The notes under the pieces were generated by a model, which ran no database searches, was not told the DNA's origin, and was given only the letters and a program-made list of their open reading frames with translations. A stretch of 64,000 nt of DNA, taken from positions 35,115,001 to 35,179,000 of the forward strand of contig BSBM01000372.1 of NCBI GenBank assembly GCA_027924585.1, given 5' to 3'. The position numbers were made by a program, and so were the translations under genes. Shown here piece by piece: positions 1-13,390 of this stretch. This DNA is from Larix kaempferi. Lineage: Eukaryota > Streptophyta > Pinopsida > Pinales > Pinaceae. How positions within the stretch are numbered: the stretch's first letter is position 1; every line of letters starts with the position of its first letter.

Positions 1-3000
1 AGAAATATAAAAACCAAACCCTCGTTAAATTTTGAACGAGTCTTTTCATAACAAGTAAATTGTTAAAAACAAACCCTAGCAGGAAGTATCATGAAGAATC
101 GTTCATTGTTAAATAATAGAGTTAAGGTATTGAAACAAGATAAAGAAAACAGAACCCTACTGCCGAGCTTAAACATTGTCATATCATCACTCACTTGTCT
201 CTCTTTTCTCAATCAAATCTTAATCATAAAACTTAGTTATTGTTTTTACAATCAAAGCAATAGCAGAATAGAAGTCTAGTTCATTTATCGAGCTCAACAG
301 TAGGAAGATATCATGTTTCCTATTACACTCAAGCAATAACAGAGTTGAGACCAAAGTAACAGAAAGACATCACAACTGTAGGATTCAGTTGAACCCTAAC
401 AACCCAGTTTCACAATAAGAATTTTTCAGTAGAGAATTAACCTAGATTTTAATTCCACAACAAATTGAAATAGACAGAGTAGTTTCCCAGCTCATTGCCG
501 AGCTTTATTATCATCACAAAAATTTTTCACTTATCACTCGAGCTGCCAACAGAAGAAAATCATAACTACAGAATCAACATACAACAAAAATGACTATTGT
601 ACTATCGTATTAAAACCCTATTATGCCAAACGTACAGGTATTTAAACTTTGAACAGTATCACAATGATTCACCTACAGCCGCGTCACTATTTCACGCTTT
701 AAGTGTTTTAGAAACTTAAAACTTTCCTACTACTGTATATAGCATTTAATTTAAAGGAAAAATGCAGACATAAAACAAGCCAATGTACAGGCAACCTTTC
801 ATATTAAGTTAACTTCCAAAAACCTGGGTGCTAACTCTAATCTTTTCAAAGTACAATAACGAAACAAAAACCCCAAGGCCGTCACTTCGACTTCAGAACA
901 AGCCACAGCTTGTGTCTTTGAACATTAATTCTTCTGCAAACCCTAACTACCTTAAACGAATACATTACATATAACTACAACCATATTATACCACACATAT
1001 CACCAGGATTAACATGTCCATGAACGTGGATAACAAACAACCACAAGACCAAACGGCACTGAGCTAGCCACCAAGGTGGTCTATCAAAACCAAACCCTAA
1101 CCATCCTAACCACCAAGGGAGAAGAAGCCATGGTGAAACCAGGCTTACCCAGAAGAAGCCAAGTGCCGAAGGTTGTGCCTCATACGCCTTCAGGAGTAAC
1201 CAATGCCTGCACAGTATAAATTATCGAATCAATTACAATTTTTTCTAAATAATAAACAAAATCTCTTAAATTGAAACCACGAAGCAATTGTTTAGCTTAC
1301 TAGTGATTTTTGGAGGAAATTGGAAATGCAGTGAATGACTTCGTAGCCACGAGTTAAGTCAAGTGGAAAACCCCACCCTGGTCAACAGTAGAAACGGGCT
1401 GGGAAACTCCAAGGTTACCTCCCAAAATGGAAGCCGTGACAGAAAAATAAGTCGAATGATACCCTCATGACATGGCCAGACTAGGACTGGAAACACGAAG
1501 ATAAAACCCTAGGTTTTAACCACCTCATGGCTGCCAATAGCAAGGATACAACGACTCCCAAGCACTATAATGGATAAGTATGAAGACAGGAACAGCAGAG
1601 AAACTTTTAGCAAACACTTACAGCAGTAAAGGTAACTCGAAAGGTTCAATAAACTCATAGAATGACAACAGCAGTGTTTACAGCCTCTCGAACGATACAA
1701 AGAACACACACCGTGAACTGTAGCAGAACAAGAACTGCTACCTACGGCACTTCAGCAAGAAACACAGACTGAGAGGTTTTCTCAGAGCAGCCGAGCCCGA
1801 AGGCGGAGGAGAATGGCCAAGTAGGGTTTGGTCAACCTTTTATATCATCAATTATAAGGCTCAAGACTATCCACGTATCACATAAAATTATTACCCTGCC
1901 ATGGGTCGACGATCCAAAGTCCATGATGCGTTTTAAATTATTGTATTTCAATTTAAAATCATCGCATGGATAAAACATAATTATAGTCTGGATATTCTCA
2001 TATGGTCGAGACACCATATTTTAACCACCATATAATGCATGTTAGAACAATGCCTTCGAAGTTGCCTAGTGAACATAAAACTTTGCCCTACAACCAACAG
2101 ATTAGGTTTAGACATTAATATTCAAATTTTCGATGAGGTTGTTATCATTTTTGGATGATTTCAAAAGAAGAGCATAGGTAATAAAATGATTGCTTGGTTA
2201 TTCATAATGTCAAAATAACATAGTGCACATATCATTCCTTTTAAAAATAAAAAACATTAGGGTAATGCTTGGAATCTGACTTATTATTCAATGAGGGCGT
2301 TGTCTTATAATTATCAAAACCATGCATTATTGATATCGATCAAATTCGGTTTTAAACACTCTATATATAGAGAAGATGGTTTTGCATCATGAAAGTTATA
2401 AGGATAATGGCGTAACATTCAAGCTATAGATGGTTCACAATAACTTATCACCAATAATTCTTGTACCCTAGTTTCATAAAAAGACGACAACAAATATCGC
2501 ATCCCTTTTAATGCTCTATTATAGTGTAGTAGTGTTGAGTATAGTAATTTACTTTTATCTAACAGTATACCTTATAATCATTAGAAATAAGAAAAGTAGA
2601 TATTGGTAACTCCAGGTCTTCCACTGTTGAAGCTGCAAAGTCTAAACAAAGTCCAACTTTAATTATGACATGATAGGAGAAGATAATCAGACTGTAAATT
2701 GAAATTATTTTTCAAGTCTATTAACTTGGCATCACACAGTAACAATAGATAAGCAAAAATGGTCTGAATATCATAATCCAGTGATCTTATACAGTGCTAG
2801 ATAAGAGATATTGTTGCAACACTATAATAATATCAAAGAACAATACTCCATAGGGATACTTAAATCATTTTGATCAAGAACAATAGCTATCACATTCTCC
2901 TGTAAATTGTCAACTCTCTATTAGTAAGATTACATGAATATTACAGGAAGGGATTTCTACCTTTTAAACACTTGACAACCTGTCTAGCTGGTTTAGACTT

Positions 3001-3343
3001 TTACTGAACATTTTGGTACAGTTAAATGAATTTTAATGCTTTAAAATTTAATTGCAGCGACTCGTACTTTACCTGTATACCTGTAAGTGAAAGACAAATT
3101 GATGTGTTAGCTCGGAAGCTAAGTAATCCCAATCTGCTATGACAACTCCCCCTTGTGGTTGAAAAGCAGAAAAACAATCAGTAACGGTAAATAAAAACCA
3201 AATTAAAATTTAAGTACAATAACAGATCATTCAGACATATTTATAATCACCTGACTAAAACAAACAGATCAAGGGATGCATTTAATATCATTAATTGCTA
3301 TCTTAAAAATTTTAATTTTTTTGGAAAATTTCGGGTTTTGACA
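1..3343 (+). repeat. 5' LTR of the chromovirus (3' three-quarters only)
   Basis: Near-identical to 9294-12636, with scattered substitutions and compensating small indels. It ends in TTTTGACA at 3343, followed after two bases by the PBS. A palindromic TATA-like stretch at 2360-2371 (copy at 11653-11664) is a candidate plus-strand promoter about 1 kb before the LTR end. A second TATA-like motif faces the other way at 1837-1846 (copy at 11129-11138). The short reading frames in this LTR recur in both copies but resemble no known protein, so I do not call them genes. Confidence 0.93.
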
Positions 3344-3345
3344 TG

Positions 3346-3357
3346 TGGTATCAGAGC
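3346..3357 (+). other. Primer binding site (tRNA-Met type)
   Basis: TGGTATCAGAGC, complementary to the 3' end of initiator tRNA-Met, two bases after the LTR end. This is the usual minus-strand primer site of plant LTR retrotransposons. Confidence 0.92.
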
Positions 3358-3510
3358 ATGGTTCATAGACTAGGCCTTGATGTGACTCAACTAGTTTCCG
3401 CAAAACAGTGACCATGAAAGAAAAATTTATATATATAATGTACTAACTTGTATTTCTGTTTCATAAACACAGAGTAGAAAATTTCATTTTTCTGAATCTA
3501 ACAGGCAGGT

Positions 3511-4810
3511 ATGGAAAAGCTAGGAGAATATGCTGAGGAAGGATCTCCAAACATTGCAACAAGACAGATGTCGAGAGAACCTGTGACAGAGGAGGTAATT
3601 TCTCACTCCTCAGAACTGATGCAGACCATAAAAGGTTTAAAGACGGAGATAGAAACAGTCAAGAAGGATAATGAAAGGATTCTGAAAACTCAAGAGCAGC
3701 TAAATCAATTATTGATAGAAAAATTTCAGACAGAAGGAAGAAGCAAAAGAGCTGAATCTGAAGAAGCTAGTCATCAAAGAGGGTCTAAAAGGATGAAACC
3801 AGCTAAATCTGACAGCAGTTCATCATCTGAAGAAAGAAGGGAACAACACAGCTATCGCACTACTAGTGACAGCAGTGAAGCTGAGTTGCATAACAGAAAG
3901 AAAAAGTACAGACCTTATGAAGATATTTCTGGGGAGTTTAAGAAAATAAAACCCCCAACTTTCAATGGAGAATCTGAGACAGGAGAAGAGGCAGAATCCT
4001 GGTTATCCGGGATGAGAAAATATTTCCAGATTTACAATTATTCAAATCAGTTGAAGGCACAAATGGCCATCTACAACCTTTCTGGGAAGGCGGATATATG
4101 GTGGCAGGACTTGAAAAGGGTCAAGGGGATCAAGGAAAAAGAGGTCAATTGGAGTACCTTTATAAAATACTTCAAAAAGAAATTTATGTCTGAACAATAC
4201 TATGAAGAAAGGGCCAAGGAATTTTATGAACTGAAGCTAGGATCTATGACTATGAAGGACTTAAACAGTAAGTTCTTAAGTCTGTTAAGATATGTGCCGT
4301 ATTTTGTTGAAGAGAAACCTAAAATACAGTGGTTTCTTAGCTGCCTGCCATATCATATCAAGGACATAATTGAATATGATAACCCCAAAACTCTGGAAGA
4401 GGCTATGCGAAAGGCTAATTTATGTTTTGAACAGAATAAAAAGAAAGAAGGGATAGCTAACTGGAAGGCTAAAAAGAATAGTAATCAGCTTGAGTACAGG
4501 AAAAAGGAGTTTGTACCCCAAATTTTTTTTCAAGAATAACAAGAACGGAAACCATTTTAATGGTAAAAGCTTCCAGGGAAACAAAAATGGAGCTGCAAAT
4601 CATTCCAACAATTTCAGGGGCAGCAAGGAGGCTCCTAACAACCACGGAAACTACACTAAGAATTTTGAACGGAAAGAACTTGTTAAGTGCTGGGAGTGCA
4701 ATGGCCCACACTATGCTTCAGTTTGCCCAAATTGGAAGAAACCAAACAACAATATTCATACTATACAAGATGAAATGACTGTTGGAGACCTTGCAGGAAC
4801 TATGCCCTGA
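3511..4810 (+). pseudogene. gag: gag (capsid and nucleocapsid), frameshifted
   Basis: Structural polyprotein of the retrotransposon particle. The first frame (3511-4539, 342 codons) has an N-terminal coiled-coil-like Glu/Lys-rich stretch (residues 30-75), a Ser/Arg/Lys-rich linker (75-135), then a capsid domain (about 140-310) with the YNLSGKADIWWQ motif typical of plant gypsy gag. The frame is lost at a run of eight T (4523-4530). The nucleocapsid continues in the next frame (4490-4810) with a CCHC zinc knuckle (CWECNGPHYASVC) and Asn/Gly/Lys-rich flanks. A TGA at 4808-4810 ends this stretch, but the same frame continues into protease, so the original gene was a gag-pol fusion. The TGA could come from C-to-T decay. 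The T-run frameshift could be real or a homopolymer error. Confidence 0.9.
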
Positions 4811-5525
4811 ATCAATGCAGCATTGGAGAACCGCCAAGCTGACTATCAAACTTCCATGGTGGAAGTAGGAGGTATGATTAACAAAATCCCTGTAACTATT
4901 TTAATAGATCCGGGTGCTAGTCTTAGTTATATTTCACCCCAGCTAGTAGAAAAATGTAATCTGACTGTTGAAAGGTTTGATAATTCTTGGTCCGTACAAC
5001 TAGCTACTGGGGCAAAAAGGGAGGGTAAACTGTTATGTTAAGGATTGTGTCCTAGATATGAATGATTTTAAGACTACTGTTAAATTAAATGTTTTGCCAC
5101 TTGGCTCGTATGACATACTTATTGGTATGGACTGGTTAGAACAACATAAGGTAGTTTTAAACTGTTTTGACAAAAATTTTAGGTGTGTAAACAATAATGA
5201 ACAGCCTGTGACTGTTAGGGGTATTCCTAGGAAAACAGTAGTCAGGCAGATTTCTGCTTTACAACTTAAAAGGGCAGTCAGAAAAAGGTGCAAATCCTAT
5301 GCTGTAACTATTACAAATGAGGCAGATAAGTCTGAAATCAGCAAGATAACAGTAGAGGATATCCCTGTAGTGAATGAATTTATTGATGTTTTCCTGGAGG
5401 AAATCCCAGGATTACCTCCCAAGAGAGAACTGGATTTCACAATTGAACTAGTACCAGGTGCTGACCCTAGTTCAAAAGCTCTGTATCGTATGAATATTTT
5501 GGAGCTTAACGAATTAAAAACTTAG
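4811..5525 (+). pseudogene. pol: Retropepsin-like aspartic protease segment of pol, broken
   Basis: Pepsin-type protease that would process gag-pol. The active-site motif reads LIDPGASLSYIS near 4903-4938, with DPG where most retropepsins have DSG or DTG. The nested chromovirus at the right edge has the same DPG variant. A second frameshift near 5030-5045 moves the frame, and the remainder (5058-5525) carries the [16 protein letters not shown] segment that closes the protease fold. An in-frame TAG at 5523-5525 cuts it off from reverse transcriptase. About 240 codons in all, normal for this part of a chromovirus. Confidence 0.87.
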
Positions 5526-6953
5526 TTAAAGGAGTTAATAGATAAGAATTACATTCGACCCAGTGTGTCCCCTTGGGGAGCACCAGTAATTTTTGTTAAA
5601 AAGAAGGACGGAACTATGCGACTTTGCATAGATTACCGTCAACTGAACAAGATGACAATTAAAAACAGATATCCATTGCCTCGCATAGATGATCTGTTTG
5701 ATCAGCTACGTGGAGCTACAGTGTTCTCTAAGATAGACCTGAGATCAGGCTACCATCATGTAAGAATTAAAGAAGAATACATTTTCAAAATAGCTTTCAG
5801 AACAAGGTATGGACATTACGAATTTGTCGTAATGCCATTTGGGCTTACTAACGCCCCAACCGTCTTTATGTGCCTAATGAATAACATAATGCATAAATAC
5901 TTAGATAAATTTGTTGTCGTATTCATCGATGACATTTTAATTTATTCTAAGAATGAAGAGGATCATAAAGAACACTTATGGATAGTCTTACAAGAACTAC
6001 GAGAGCAGCATCTCTTTGCGAAGTTCAGTAAGTGTGACTTCTTCAAAGATGAAATCCAGTACTTAGGTCATGTAGTCACCAAGGAAGGGATTTCAGTTGA
6101 TCCTGAAAAGATCCGAGCAATCGAGGAATGGCCAGTACCAAAAGACGTAACATATGTTAGATCCTTCATGGGAATTACCAGTTACTATCGGAGATTCATT
6201 GAAGGCTTTTCAAAAATAGCCAACCCAATCACTTCCTTGCAAAAGAAAGGAAAGAAGTTTGATTGGAACTTGAAATGTGAGGAAAGTTTTAAGAAATTAA
6301 AGAATTTATTAACAACTGCGCCTATTCTAAGAATAGCAGATCCTAATAAGTATTTCGTGGTTTGCACCGATGCTTGTAATGACGGTCTAGGCGGAGTGTT
6401 GACTCATGATGGACATGTCATTGCCTATGAGTCTAGGAAGTTGAAAATTCATGAAAAGAATTATGCCACTTATGACTTAGAATTAGCTGCTGTTATTCAT
6501 GCTTTAAAGATGTGGCGACACCACTTAATAGGCAGAAAGTTTACTTTAATGACTGATAATAAGGGTCTGAAATACCTTTTGGATCAGCCTAATTTAAATG
6601 CAAGACAAGCAAGATGGTTGGCCTTCTTAAGTGAATACGATTTCGAAATTCAGCACATAAAAGGAAAGGAAAATAAGGTGGCTGATGCTTTGAGCAGAAA
6701 TGCAAGGCTGAATTTTATATCAGCCAGCATCACTTATACCTCTGATTTAAATGATCAGCTGTCTGAAGGGATAGAATCAGATGAAATTTATCAAAAGTCG
6801 CAGGCTACAGCTAAAGAAGAACCCACAGAAAGTTTAATCAAGGGTTATATCCTAAACAAAGAGGGATTGTTAATGTTTAAAGACAGACTGTATGTGCCTA
6901 ATGTATCCAAGGTTAAATTACTAATTCTGGATGAAGTGCATAAAACCCCTTAA
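5526..6953 (+). pseudogene. pol: Reverse transcriptase and RNase H of pol
   Basis: Copies element RNA into DNA. It is open from 5526 and in the same frame as the preceding and following pol pieces. RT blocks are in order: [15 protein letters not shown] near 5620-5665, [12 protein letters not shown] near 5725-5760, MPFGLTNAP near 5833-5860, and the catalytic FIDD with aspartates at 5928-5933. The RNase H domain (about 6340-6700) has the [13 protein letters not shown] block and ends in the ADALSR tether. A TAA at 6951-6953 interrupts the frame just before the integrase zinc-binding domain, where the nested relative reads through. The catalytic residues remain, so this piece is among the better preserved parts. 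Confidence 0.92.
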
Positions 6954-8204
6954 TCGGGGCATCCAGGCTACCAAAAAACTGTCACCATGTTGAGAAAAGA
7001 TTATTTTTGGCCTAATATGAAATCTGAAATAGCTGAGTATATAGCTAGATGTTTAGACTGTCAACAGGTAAAAACAGAACATCAGCATCCAGCTGGGTTA
7101 TTGCAACCTTTGCCTATTCCTAGTTGGAAGTGGGAAATAATCAGCTTAGATTTCATTACGGGATTACCCAAAAATCAGCATCAGAATGATTCAATTATGG
7201 TAGTAGTAGATAAATTAAGTAAATCAGCACACTTTATTCATGTTAAAACCACTTACAAGGCTGCAAACATAGCTGATATATTTCTGAAACAGATTTTTCG
7301 GTTACATGGTGTCCCAAAAGTTATTATTTCAGACAGGGATCCTAAATTCACAGGAAATTTCTGGAAATCTTTGTTTAAAGGATTAAACACCACTCTGAAT
7401 TTCAGCACTTCTTTCCATCCTCAGACGGACGGACAAACTGAAAGAGTTAATCAGGTGTTAGAAGATCTGCTAAGAATGTATGTTAAGGATCAACCAGGTA
7501 AGTGGGAGGATTATTTACATTTAGCAGAATTTGCATACAATAACAACTATCAATCGTCAGCTAAGTTTAGTCATTTTGAAATTCTGTATGGACGTAAATG
7601 TAACACTTCTATCTCTTGGAGTAATCCAGTAGATAGATTAGTGTTAGGACCTGATTTATTAAAAGAGATGGAACAGATTGTGAAACAAGTGCAGGTAAAT
7701 TTGAAGATTGCCCAGGATCGGCAAAAGAGTCAAGCAGATTTAAAAAGAACTCCTAAAGAGTTCCAGGTAGGTGAACATGTGTTCATCAAGGTAAGACCAA
7801 AGAAGAGCTCCCTAAGACTGGGGAGTTGTACAAAATTAGCGCCACATTACTGTGGTCCGTTTGAAATTTTATCTAGAATTGGTCAAGTTGCTTATCAGCT
7901 AGCATTACCACCTAATTTAAAGGTACACCATGTTTTTCATATTTCTGTTCTGAAAAAGTATGTTCATGATGCTACTCATGTTATTGATTGGAACATTGTA
8001 CAGGTAGAACCAGAAGGGGAAGTTCTGGTGGAACCGGATTGTATCCTCGGGAGGAAGGAAATTACTCTGCGGAACTGCACAATTGGACAGCTGAAGGTGC
8101 AATGGAAGCACCTTAGTCCTGAAGAAGCTACCTGGGAACTAGAAAGTAAGATGCGGGAAGCATACCCAAATCTATTCCAGCAGGTGGCTAAGGATGAGGA
8201 ATAA
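6954..8204 (+). pseudogene. pol: Integrase with C-terminal chromodomain
   Basis: Inserts the cDNA into chromatin. After the TAA at 6951-6953 the same frame is open to the natural stop at 8204. Visible in order: HHCC zinc finger (GHPGYQ near 6957, CLDCQQ near 7053), DDE core with LDFITGLP (near 7147), ISDRDPKFTGNFW (near 7327) and HPQTDGQTERVNQ (near 7418-7456), then the linker ending in LPPNLKVHHVFHISVLKKY. A chromodomain-like tail (about 8040-8200) includes VQWKHLSPEEATWE. The chromodomain explains preferential insertion into heterochromatin in this group. The only break seen is the upstream TAA. Confidence 0.92.
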
Positions 8205-8230
8205 GTAACATCGAGGACGATGTTACATTC

Positions 8231-8240
8231 TAAGGGGGTG
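8231..8240 (+). other. Polypurine tract
   Basis: Purine run AAGGGGG just before the 3' LTR, the expected plus-strand primer. The LTR could begin at the TG at 8239, 8241 or 8245. I use 8241 because it leaves a TGTATGTCACATACCCC start resembling that of the nested element at 56814. Confidence 0.75.
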
Positions 8241-11200
8241 TGTATGTCACATACCCCAATTTTGTAATAATTATGTAATTATTTCATTATATTCCTGAGA
8301 CATTATGTTAAATTTAATGCTAAGTAGGAATTGATGACTCAGCAGAGTCACTAGAAATGGAATGTAAATCGGAATATTTTATTATTAATAAATAAATTAT
8401 GGAGACAACAGCATGGGAGAGCTGTTAAAAGAGGTTACTGGTCAAACTGGTGGATGAAACTAGGTGGAAAGGCAAAAGACAAGTGGCAACATCCTCAAAC
8501 ATTTCCTAAGTTGCAGGTGGCAACTTCCCTATATTTGGGGTCATGATTCCCCAAGAAAGTGGAATCTGAGCAGGTGGCTCATTAATGACAGTTAACCCAA
8601 CTAAGACCTAGGCAATATTTTAAATAGTACTCAATGAACTGAGCTGGGGGTTCAATTGTTCGGGAGGGAGAATACATTCAGGTGAATGCTATTCAGGAGT
8701 CCCATTGAGGAAGTGGGAAATACAGTAAGGAATTTGTTTGAGAGGGATGCTGCCGGAACTTGGTTCCATTATAGCTGTTTGGGCTGAGTGAATTATTTTG
8801 ATGCACCTAGTTCCAGCCAGGGAGACCAGAGAAAGCTCGGGGGTCCTGAGTAGTGTTGTCTGGGCACTCTCCAGGAGTTGGTAGGGAGGAACAGCCTCCC
8901 ATTGCTGTTGTTATCCACAGTTTGAAACAGGTTCTTCCACCTATTCCTGCTGTTTATTGAGTAGATATGAATGTATGATATGTTTATCTTCTTTATGTCT
9001 AAATAGGATTTAGTTTAGTAAAAGATAGTATCCCTGAATTATCAGTAGATAGATTCTGCAAAGTTATTATGTCTCAGAAATTTTCCTAGTATCATTATTA
9101 TCTTACAGTTGAGGTATTTGTTTTTATGCGTGCTATACTTTGTTATTATTGTAAGTAATAGGATGTTATTGTGATTTTTAAACTTGGTTTAATACTGTAG
9201 TTAAATAGATAAGTAGAGGCTCGTTATACAGTAATAATATTATTATAAATAATATTGCAGAAGAGGTGATAACTATAGTTAGAGTAGCGTTATAGAAATC
9301 TAAAAACCAAACCCTAGTTAAATTTTGAACGAGTCTTTTCATAACAAGTAAATTGTTAAAAACAAACCCTAGCAGGAAGTATCATGAAGAATCGTTCATT
9401 GTTAAATAATACAGTTAAGGTATTGAAACAAGATAAAGAAAACAGAACCCTACTGCCGAGCTTAAACATTGTCATATCATCACTCACTTGTCTCTCTTTT
9501 CTCAATCAAATCTTAATCATGAAAATTAGTTACTATTTTTACAATCAAAGCAATAGCATAACAGAAGTCTAGTTCATTTATCAAGCTCAACAGTAGGAAG
9601 ATATCATGTTTCCTATTACACTCAAGCAATAACAGAGTTGAGACCAAAGTAACAGAAAGACATCACAACTATAGGATTCAGTTGAACACTAACAACCCAG
9701 TTTCACAATAAGAATTTTTCAGTAGAGAATTAACCTAGATTTTAATTCCACAACAAATTGAAATAGACAGAGTAGTTTCCCAGCTCATTACCGAGCTTTA
9801 TTATCATCACAAAAGTTTTTCACTTATCACTCGAGCTGCCAACAGAAGAAAATCATAACTACAGAATCAGCATACAACAAAAATCACTATTGTACTATCG
9901 TATTAAAACCCTATTATGCCAAACGTACAGGTATTTAAACTTTGAACAGTATCACAATGATTCACCTACAGCCGCGTCACTATTTCACGCTTTAAGTGTT
10001 TTAGAAACTTAAAACATTCCTACTACTATATATAGCATTTAATTTAAAGGAAAAACGCAGACATAAAACAAGCCAATGTACAGGAAACCTTTCATATTAA
10101 GTTAACTTCCAAAAACCTGGGTGTTAACTCTAATCTTTTCAAAGTACAGTAACGAAACAAAAACCCCAAGGCCGTCACTTCGACTTCAGAACAAGCCACA
10201 GCTTGTGTCTTTGAACATTAATTCTTCTGCAAACCCTAACTACCTTAAACGAATACATTACATATAACTACAACCATATTATACCACACATATCACCAGG
10301 ATTAACATGTCCATGAAAGTGGATAACAAACAGCCACAAGACCAAATGGCACTGAGCTAGCCACCAAGGCGATCTATCAAAACCAAACCCTAACCATCCT
10401 AACTACCAAGGGAGAAGAAGCCATGGTGAAACCAGGCTTACCCGCAAGAAGCCAAGTGCCGAAGGTTGTGCCTCGTACGCCTTCAGGAGTAACCAGTGCC
10501 TGCACAGTATAAATTATCGAATCAGTTACAAATTTTTCTAAATAATAAACAATCTCTCTTAAATTGAAACCACGAAGCAATTGTTTAGCTTACCAGTGAT
10601 TTTTGGAGGAAATTGGAAACGCAGTGAATGACTTCGTAGCCACGATTTAAGTCAATTGGAAAACCCCACCCTGGTCAACAGCAGAAATGGGCTGGGAAAC
10701 TCCAAGGTTACCTCCCAAAATGGAAGTCGTGACAGAAAAACAAGTCGAATGATACCCTCACGACATGGCCAGACTAGTACTGGAAACACGAAGATAAAAC
10801 CCTAGGTTTTAACCACCTCATGGCTGCCAATAGCAAGGATACAACGACTCCCAAGCACTATAATGGATAAGTACGAAGACAGGAAAAGCAGAGAAACTTT
10901 TAGCAAACAGTAACAGCAGTAAAGGTAACTCGAAAGGTTCAATAAACTCATAGAATGACAACAGCGGTGTTTACAGCCTCTCGAACGATACAAAGAACAC
11001 ACACCGTGAACTGTAGCAGAACAAGAACTGCTACCTACAACACTTCAGCAAGAAACACAAATCGGGAGGTTTTCTCAGAACAGCCGAGCCCGAAGGCTGA
11101 GGAGAATGGCCAAGTAGGGTTTGGTCAACCTTTTATATCATCAATTATAAGGCTCAATACTATCCACGTATCACATAAAATTATTACCCTGCCATGGGTC

Positions 11201-12636
11201 GACGATCCAAAGTCCATGATGCGTTTTAAATTATTGTATTTCAATTTAAAATCATCGCATGGATAAAACATAATCATAACCTGTATATTCTCATATGGCC
11301 GAGACACCATATTTTAACCACCATATAATGCATTTTAGAACAATGCCTCCGAAGTTGCCTAGTGAACATAAAACTTTGCCCTACAACCAACAGATTAGGT
11401 TTAGACATTAATATTCAAATTTTCGATGAGGTTGTTATCATTTTTGGATGATTTTAAAAGAAGAGCATAGGTAATAAAATGATTGCTTGGTTATTCATAA
11501 TGTCAAAATAACATAGTGCACATATCATTCCTTTTAAAAATAAAAAACATTAGGGTAATGCTTGGAATCTGACTTATTATTCAATGAGGGCGTTGTCTTA
11601 TAATTATCAAAACCATGCATTATTGATATCGATCAAATTCGGTTTTAAACACTCTATATATAGAGAAGATGGTTTTGCATCATGAAAGTTATAAGGATAA
11701 TGGCGTAACATTCAAGCTATAGATGGTTCACAATAACTTATCACCAATAATTCTTGTACCCTAGTTTCATAAAAAGACGACAATAGATATCGCATCCCTT
11801 TTAATGCTCTATTATAGTGTAGTAGTGTTGAGTATAGTAATTTACTTGTATCTAACAGTATACCTTATAATCATTAGAAATAAGAAAAGTAGATATTGGT
11901 AACTCCAGGTCTTCCACTGTTGAAGCTGCAAAGTCTAAACAAAGTCTAACTTTAATTATGACATGATAGGAGAAGATAATCAGACTGTAAATTGAAATTA
12001 TTTTTCAAGTCTATTAACTTGGCATCATACCATAACAATAGATAAGCAAAAATGGTCTGAATATCATAATCCAGTGATCTTATACAGTGCTAGATAAGAG
12101 ATATTGTTGCAACACTATAATAATATCAAAGAACAATACTCCATAGGGATACTTAAATCATTTTGATCAAGAACAATAGCTATCACATCCTCCTGTAAAT
12201 TGTCAACTCTCTATTAGTAAGATTACATGAATATTACAGGAAGGGATTTCTACCTTTTAAACACTTGACAACCTGTCTAGCTGGTTTAGACTTTTACTGA
12301 ACATTTTGGTACAGTTAAATGAATTTTAATGCTTTAAAAGTTAATTGCAGCGACCCGTACTTTACCTGTATACATGTAAGTGAAAGACAAATTGATGCGT
12401 TAGCTCGGAAGCTAAGTAAGCCCAGTCTGCTATGACAACTCCCCCTTGTGGTTGAAAAGCAGAAAAACAATCAGTAACGGTAAATAAAAACCACATTAAA
12501 ATTTAAGTACAATAACAGATCATTCAGACATATTTATAATCACTTGACTAAAACAAACAGATCAAGGGATGCATTTAATATCATTAATTCCTATCTTAAA
12601 AATTTTAATTTTTTTGGAAATTTTCGGGTTTTGACA
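8241..12636 (+). repeat. 3' LTR, about 4.4 kb, complete
   Basis: Starts after the polypurine tract with TGTATGTCACATACCCC and ends in TTTTGACA. The part from 9294 repeats 1-3343. It is far longer than the 0.4-0.7 kb LTRs of the other families here. It has no transposon protein motifs. On the minus strand, a TATA-like box (11129-11138) lies upstream of several short open stretches and splice-like AG sites (for example near 10505). This gives a gene-5'-end appearance but no recognisable product. Confidence 0.9.
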
Positions 12637-12649
12637 ATGACACATTGTG

Positions 12650-13390
12650 AAACCCACTGAATATTGAAGATAGGATATATAAAGTTCACAGCAAGTAACT
12701 TCTGAAGCTCTTCTTTGACTATTTCACGCAGTGCAGGACTCATACTATGTTGGGGCTATCGAGTGGGTCGGAAATCATCCTTGATGAATATGTGATGAGT
12801 ACACAAGTCTAGGTGGATTCCCTTCATGTTCGTATAGTCCTAGGAAAATGCATCCTTATGTCTTCATAATACCTTGATGAGTTGTTTTGTTTGTTCATAT
12901 GAAAGTTTAAAGTTAATATTCAACACTTCTTTTGGCTCAACTTCTACTTTTATGTAGGTGGAATTTTTTATACTACAGGGAGATCTAGGTATAATTTCAA
13001 CTGATGTTGATGAGATAGCCAATGAACAACTTTCCTGAACATCGGGTTTCAAAATCCGATTGAGAGTATGGGAAGTTTCTTGAGATGGCGAACAAGAATC
13101 AGCCCAAAAATGGTTAATTACATAATCTTTGGTATGATCTTTCCCTAAAAGATATTGTTCAATTGCAAGCAATTGTTGGACATTTTCCTGATTGGTTTCT
13201 TCCCCCTATTCCCATAGTGGTAACTCTTGTTCTATACATGGTTTGGAAGGGAAATATAGTGTGAGTTCCTTAATGGAAGTTTCATGGGAAATCGTCATAT
13301 TCCCATATCTACAACCAATGTAAGCATCGACGATGGCCAACCAAGGCCTCTCCCCAAAATCAAAGGACATCCACTTAAATTGGATTTAGT
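12650..13390 (-). pseudogene. Athila/Tat protease end, spacer and RT start
   Basis: Minus-strand continuation of the protease piece. A PLILGR block (near 13350) ends the protease fold. A spacer follows, including the 102-codon frame at 13172-12864, which is Ser/Pro/Glu-rich and has no catalytic motif. The RT N-terminal block EIVKEELQKLLAVNFIYPI (about 12730-12670) comes last. Several stops and shifts break it. The end near 12642 is the insertion point of the neighbouring chromovirus. Confidence 0.65.

Larger units (their letters stand above)
1..12636 (+). mobile_element. Ty3/gypsy chromovirus with giant LTRs, 5' end outside window
   Basis: LTR retrotransposon read left to right: partial 5' LTR (to 3343), tRNA-Met-type PBS, gag, protease, RT, RNase H, integrase with C-terminal chromodomain, polypurine tract, complete 3' LTR (8241-12636). 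Positions 1-3343 align to 9294-12636 at a constant net offset of 9293, which fixes the LTR ends. Integrase downstream of RT/RNase H marks Ty3/gypsy, and the chromodomain marks a chromovirus. Tekay/Del-like is my best guess from the integrase text, not proven. The coding region has two frameshifts and three in-frame stops, so this copy cannot make its proteins. It lies inside a minus-strand Athila/Tat-type remnant whose RT region it interrupts at 12636. The left target site is outside the window, so the duplication cannot be checked. Confidence 0.93.

Noticed and set aside
1509-1709. Minus-strand 66-codon frame in the giant LTR, repeated at 10802-11002
   Set aside because: Duplicated only because the LTR is duplicated; no similarity to a known protein. 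Kept only as part of the antisense-promoter observation.
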